Shown piece by piece: positions 60,914-64,000 of a stretch of DNA of 64,000 bases (its first letter is position 1; the number at the start of each line of letters is the position of its first letter). The notes under the pieces are model-generated. The model made no database searches and was not told the origin of the DNA. It worked only from the letters and a program-made list of their open reading frames with translations. The DNA lies in the NCBI GenBank assembly GCA_046964515.1, contig JBKUYM010000003.1:99286-163285 (forward strand). The letters run 5' to 3'. A program made the translations under genes and the position numbers. The DNA is from UMGS1663 sp046964515 (lineage in GTDB: Bacteria; Bacillota; Clostridia; TANB77; CAG-508).

Positions 60914-61864
60914 ATGGAAAAAATAGCCATTTTAATTCCCTGTTATAATGAAGAATTAACAATTCAAAAAGTAATTCAAGATTTTAGAAAAGAATTGCCA
61001 GAAGCGCAAATCTATGTTTATGATAATAATTCTAAAGATAGGACAGCCCAAATTGCACAAGAAAATGGGGCTATGGTAATCCATGCATATAAGCAAGGAA
61101 AAGGTAATGTGGTAAGACAGATGTTTTTTGATATAGAAGCAGATATCTACATTATGGTGGATGGAGACGATACTTATCCTGCTGATTTTGTAAAGGAGCT
61201 AATAGAACCAGTACGCAGAGGAGAAGCGGATATGTGTATTGGGGATAGACTTTCTAATGGAACTTATCAAAAAGAGAATAAACGAAAATTTCATCAAATA
61301 GGTAATGGTCTTGTAAAAAATGCTATTAATTTCTTATTTCATACAGATTTAAAAGATATCATGACTGGTTACCGTGTTTTCAATAAGAAATTTGTCAAAA
61401 ATATGCCAGTTATGACTCCTAAATTTGAAATTGAAACAGAAATGTCTTTATATGCTTTGGATAAACGTTTTTCTATTAAAGAAATTCCTATTGTTTATCG
61501 TGATAGACCACAGGGAAGTGTTTCAAAATTAAATACCTTTTCTGATGGTATGAAAGTTATGAAAACAATTATAAAAATGATGAAAAATTATCATCCTCTC
61601 AGATTTTTCACAGCCATTGCTTGTATTACTTTTCTACTAGGTATATTCGTTGGATTTCCAGTCATTATAGAATTTTTTAAAACCCACTATATTACCAAAA
61701 TACCATCGGCAGTATTAGCAACAGGCTTAATTTTAGTATCTGTAATTATGGGACAATGTGGTGTTATTTTAGATACGGTTGTTAAAATTAATCGAGAAAA
61801 TTATGAACTAAATTTATTAAAATATGGGCAAATAGAGGAATTAAGAAAGAAATCGAAAGGATAA
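60914..61864 (+). CDS. Polyprenyl-phosphate glycosyltransferase (DPM/GtrB-like)
   Basis: A 316-residue enzyme. GT2 part: IAILIPCYNEELTIQKVIQD, YVYDNNSKDRTAQIA, IMVDGDDTYPADF, IMTGYRVFNKKFV, and RDRPQGSVSKLNTF. Two C-terminal helices (about 230-252 and 266-288) anchor it. GtrB/CsbB-like members load a sugar onto undecaprenyl phosphate at the inner face. The EamA/SMR-like flippase gene follows after 30 bases. AAAGGAG precedes the ATG. Confidence 0.9.
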   Translation: MEKIAILIPCYNEELTIQKVIQDFRKELPEAQIYVYDNNSKDRTAQIAQENGAMVIHAYKQGKGNVVRQMFFDIEADIYIMVDGDDTYPADFVKELIEPVRRGEADMCIGDRLSNGTYQKENKRKFHQIGNGLVKNAINFLFHTDLKDIMTGYRVFNKKFVKNMPVMTPKFEIETEMSLYALDKRFSIKEIPIVYRDRPQGSVSKLNTFSDGMKVMKTIIKMMKNYHPLRFFTAIACITFLLGIFVGFPVIIEFFKTHYITKIPSAVLATGLILVSVIMGQCGVILDTVVKINRENYELNLLKYGQIEELRKKSKG

Positions 61865-61894
61865 AATAAGAAGATGGATAGGAGAAAAAAAATC

Positions 61895-62248
61895 ATGAAA
61901 ATCGTATTAGTAGCCATTTATGTGGTATTAACCATTGCCGGTTTAGTGTTAATGAAAAAAGGTGGTAATCCAGGGACACTACATGTGGGAAATGGAGAAA
62001 TCAATTTAGGAATGAGTTTAGTAAGTTTGGTTGGGTTTATTTGTTATATTTGTAGTTTCTTCTTATTTACTAGAATTGTGGTTATGTTTGATTTAAGCTA
62101 TATTATGCCTATATGTACAGGTGTGGTACAGGTTATTACTTTAGTAGCTTCATATCTTATTTTCCATGAAGAAATTAGTAAGCAAGGTATAATAGGTGCT
62201 TCTCTAGTGATTATAGGCATTATGGTTATGAACTTTAAAAAAGCATAA
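61895..62248 (+). CDS. SMR/EamA-like small membrane protein, putative lipid-sugar flippase
   Basis: A 117-residue protein with four membrane helices: IVLVAIYVVLTIAGLVLMKKG, a middle pair, and GIIGASLVIIGIMVMNF. The pattern is that of EamA/SMR transporters such as ArnE/ArnF, which flip undecaprenyl-phosphate sugars. Lying next to a GtrB-like enzyme it likely does the same. ATG 61895 is preferred over 61874 because ATAGGAG lies between them. Confidence 0.75.
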   Translation: MKIVLVAIYVVLTIAGLVLMKKGGNPGTLHVGNGEINLGMSLVSLVGFICYICSFFLFTRIVVMFDLSYIMPICTGVVQVITLVASYLIFHEEISKQGIIGASLVIIGIMVMNFKKA

Positions 62249-62311
62249 AGATGTAAGAAAATGAAGAGAAAATTAGAAATTAGGAAAAGAGAAGAATGCA
62301 AAGGAGAAAAC

Positions 62312-63364
62312 ATGGAAAAACAACTAGTTTATCCGTATAAATTATCAATTGTAGCACTAGTGTATAATTTAGAAGCCTATTTACCAAGGTGTTTGGATGC
62401 TTTGATAAAGCAAACGTTATCAGAAATAGAAATTTTATGTGTAGATGATGGCTCTACAGACACAGCACCACAAATTATAGAAAGATATGCCCAACAATAC
62501 CCAGACAAAATAAAAGTCTTTCATAAAGAAAATGGTGGAGAATTTACAACGAGAAATTATGGACTAGAAAGAGCAACCGGAGAATATATCACTTTTATAG
62601 ATACAGATGATTATGTAGAACCGAATTGGGCAGAAAAATTATATAAAGCAGCTAAACAAAATGATGCTGATATGGCTGTATGTGGATTTGAAAGAATTGA
62701 TTTAGCAACAGGAAAAGTGGTTGGAAAAGATATGACTAGTTATGGGAGTTGTGTAAAAGAAGTAGAACCAGAAGATGACTTTATGGTATTTATTAATCCA
62801 GCACCATGGAATAAAATTTATAAAAGAGAAGTGATTCAAGAATTTCATTTTTTACCATTTCGAGGTTTTAATGATACTTTATTTCTAATTTCTGCCTATA
62901 CTAAAATTAAAAAAATTGCCTTTATTCCAGATGTATTATACCATTATTTTTTGCGATATGATTCACAAATTCATACGGTTAATCAAAAAGATGTAGAAAA
63001 TCTAAAGAAATATTTAATAGAAATAAAAAAATTGTATATCGATAAGAATAAATACGAAGAAATGAAATACATCTTAGATGTAATGGCTTTCATTCATTTA
63101 GGTATTTCCGTTATGTATAGAGCCTCTTATGATCCTTCTATAGAAATAAAAACTATGCTAACAGAAACCATAAAATATCTAGACAACGATTTTCCAACTT
63201 GGAGAAAATCTCCTTTTCTAACATGGAAATATGCGCATAAAAGAGGTATTAGACATATTGGCTTATGGGGAATAGCAAAACTATACAAATGGCATATGCC
63301 AATGGTATTTATGAAAACCTATCGCTTTGTAGTCGACACTTTAAAAATAGATATCAAATTTTAA
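62312..63364 (+). CDS. Family 2 glycosyltransferase (last gene of cluster)
   Basis: A 350-residue GT-A enzyme: LSIVALVYNLEAYLPRCLD, ILCVDDGSTDTAPQII, NGGEFTTRNYGLERATGEYI and FIDTDDYVEPNW, like capsular GT2 enzymes (CpsI/EpsJ type). Then FINPAPWNKIYKREVI. The ATG at 62312 follows AAAGGAG; the longer frame from 62261 is not supported. A GGGAC repeat starts at the base after its stop codon and probably ends the cluster. Confidence 0.9.
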   Translation: MEKQLVYPYKLSIVALVYNLEAYLPRCLDALIKQTLSEIEILCVDDGSTDTAPQIIERYAQQYPDKIKVFHKENGGEFTTRNYGLERATGEYITFIDTDDYVEPNWAEKLYKAAKQNDADMAVCGFERIDLATGKVVGKDMTSYGSCVKEVEPEDDFMVFINPAPWNKIYKREVIQEFHFLPFRGFNDTLFLISAYTKIKKIAFIPDVLYHYFLRYDSQIHTVNQKDVENLKKYLIEIKKLYIDKNKYEEMKYILDVMAFIHLGISVMYRASYDPSIEIKTMLTETIKYLDNDFPTWRKSPFLTWKYAHKRGIRHIGLWGIAKLYKWHMPMVFMKTYRFVVDTLKIDIKF

Positions 63365-63413
63365 TGTCCTTTGGGGACGTTGATGGATGGACAAAAATGT
63401 CCATAGGGGACAC
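63365..63413. repeat. GGGACGTTGATG repeat element, copy 3
   Basis: A 49-base element from TGTCC to GGACAC with the same core and trailing ACTCTTA as copies 1 and 2. Inner hairpin ATGGACA/TGTCCAT with a short A-rich loop. It abuts the stop codon of the last glycosyltransferase. Confidence 0.85.
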
Positions 63414-63422
63414 TCTTAAATA

Positions 63423-63643
63423 AAAAACAGAAAACGGATAATGCAGAAATTATAAATAGTGTCGAAGACATAAAAACAGTAAGTACTGATAATTATTAGA
63501 AAAACACTTTAATTTACGGTGATGGTATCTGAAAGATTTCAACAGCTGGAACTGGAAATATTAGTTGGTATGAAGACTACTCATGTTACGCCGGTTTATA
63601 CACTCCATTCTTGTTTCGTAGTGATAATAATATACTAATATAG
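63423..63643 (+). pseudogene. Decayed 3' remnant of a surface/prepilin-like protein gene
   Basis: One frame reads NSVEDIKTVSTDNY, stop, KNTLIYGDGI, stop, KISTAGTGNISWYEDYSC and YAGLYTPFLFRSDNN before a third stop at 63641. The YGD ... STAG ... SWY-DYS ... PF--R pattern is like the C-terminal domain of repeated clostridial surface or pilin-like proteins, as I recall them. Stops at 63497 and 63530 and the loss of a start show it is dead. Confidence 0.55.
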
Positions 63644-63750
63644 GGTGTAGACGAAAAATTGATATGTAGGAAAATGGTAAGAGGTAAACAGAAATTAGAT
63701 TTTGAAAGTTTTTATAAAGATTAAAAAATAGATAATGGTTAAAAATTAAT

Positions 63751-63798
63751 AACCTCAAGTGATGTCCTAATTATATAGGATAATGCTTGAGGTTTTAA
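63751..63798. terminator. Two-part hairpin, possible terminator
   Basis: AACCTCAAG (63751-63759) pairs with CTTGAGGTT (63786-63794), with an inner GTCCTA/TAGGAT stem. Followed by TTTAATA. Confidence 0.55.
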
Positions 63799-64000
63799 TA
63801 CGTCCTTTCGTTTAACAATTACATAGTATTTAATATTTTCTTTGAATATGGATAATATATTAATAGTTATTTGTATTTACAAGATAACATAAAAACAATT
63901 GAAAAAATAGGGAACAAAAAGGAGAATAGAAAATAAGAAACAATCTTGACATTAACCAAAAGGTAATATAAAATTATCGTATAAGAAAATATAAAAATGG
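63799..64000. other. AT-rich end of window, no gene
   Basis: No credible reading frame. TTGACA at 63946-63951 followed by TATAAA at 63967-63972 (15-base spacer) could be the promoter of a gene beyond the window. Confidence 0.35.

Overview
This 64 kb window looks like chromosomal sequence from an anaerobic, spore-forming member of the Clostridia (Firmicutes), probably an uncultured gut lineage. The DNA is strongly AT-rich, genes start behind AGGAGG-type ribosome binding sites and consensus sigma-A promoters, and the sporulation set is clostridial (sigH, ytfJ/gerW, cotJABC, a DacF-type carboxypeptidase). I cannot place it to genus from sequence alone.

Positions 1-34,800 are mostly core genome: the 3' end of a peptide-binding ABC protein, recA (promoter plus LexA-like operator), recX, scpA, ytfJ, a DacF-type peptidase with a VanW lipoprotein, rpmE, miaB, mutS, ligA, rqcH, sigH, tRNA-Thr(GGT), a YkuD L,D-transpeptidase, ychF, the cotJ operon, a U32 peptidase, and a pair of wall/surface genes (a glucosaminidase with SH3 and dockerin modules, and a cadherin-like surface protein). 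Scattered through this are less ordinary genes: a PemK/MazF-like module inside a larger protein (2293), an apparently antitoxin-less ToxN/AbiQ-type RNase (15044), and a divergent RelA/SpoT-like protein abutting an RNHCP zinc protein (25701-27422).

From 34,860 to about 37,213, just after tRNA-Thr(CGT), lies a small very AT-rich accessory patch: a MazF/PemK-like protein with a long N-terminal extension, a compact independent small-RNA unit with a 32-nt-period repeat, and an unknown membrane-anchored protein. Then follow ftsY, a UPF0182 protein, a DUF5665 protein, small regulatory-looking genes and pgsA.

Positions 44,081-63,364 are one long plus-strand cluster for an exported cell-surface polysaccharide. 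It has GT2 glycosyltransferases, an ABC-2 permease and ATPase with a Wzt-like C-terminal domain, a ComEC-like metallo-hydrolase, and a protein that reads as methyltransferase + kinase + basic amphipathic tail. That last architecture resembles the WbdD chain terminator of Gram-negative ABC-dependent O-antigens. Further on are a two-domain GT2/WsaF-like glycosyltransferase, a frameshifted GT2 gene, and parts of a lipid-linked sugar modification system (polyprenyl-phosphate GT2s, DUF2304, EamA/SMR-like flippase, two GT-C-like membrane proteins). My reading is that GT2 and GT4 enzymes build a chain on a lipid, the MTase-kinase caps it, the Wzt-like domain recognises the end, the permease exports it, and the membrane enzymes decorate it outside.

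A family of about 50-nt inverted-repeat elements (GGGACGTTGATG ... GGGACAC) lies directly on the stop codons of three genes (41,939; 50,963; 63,365) and brackets the polysaccharide cluster. The last 600 bases hold a decayed gene remnant and no intact gene.
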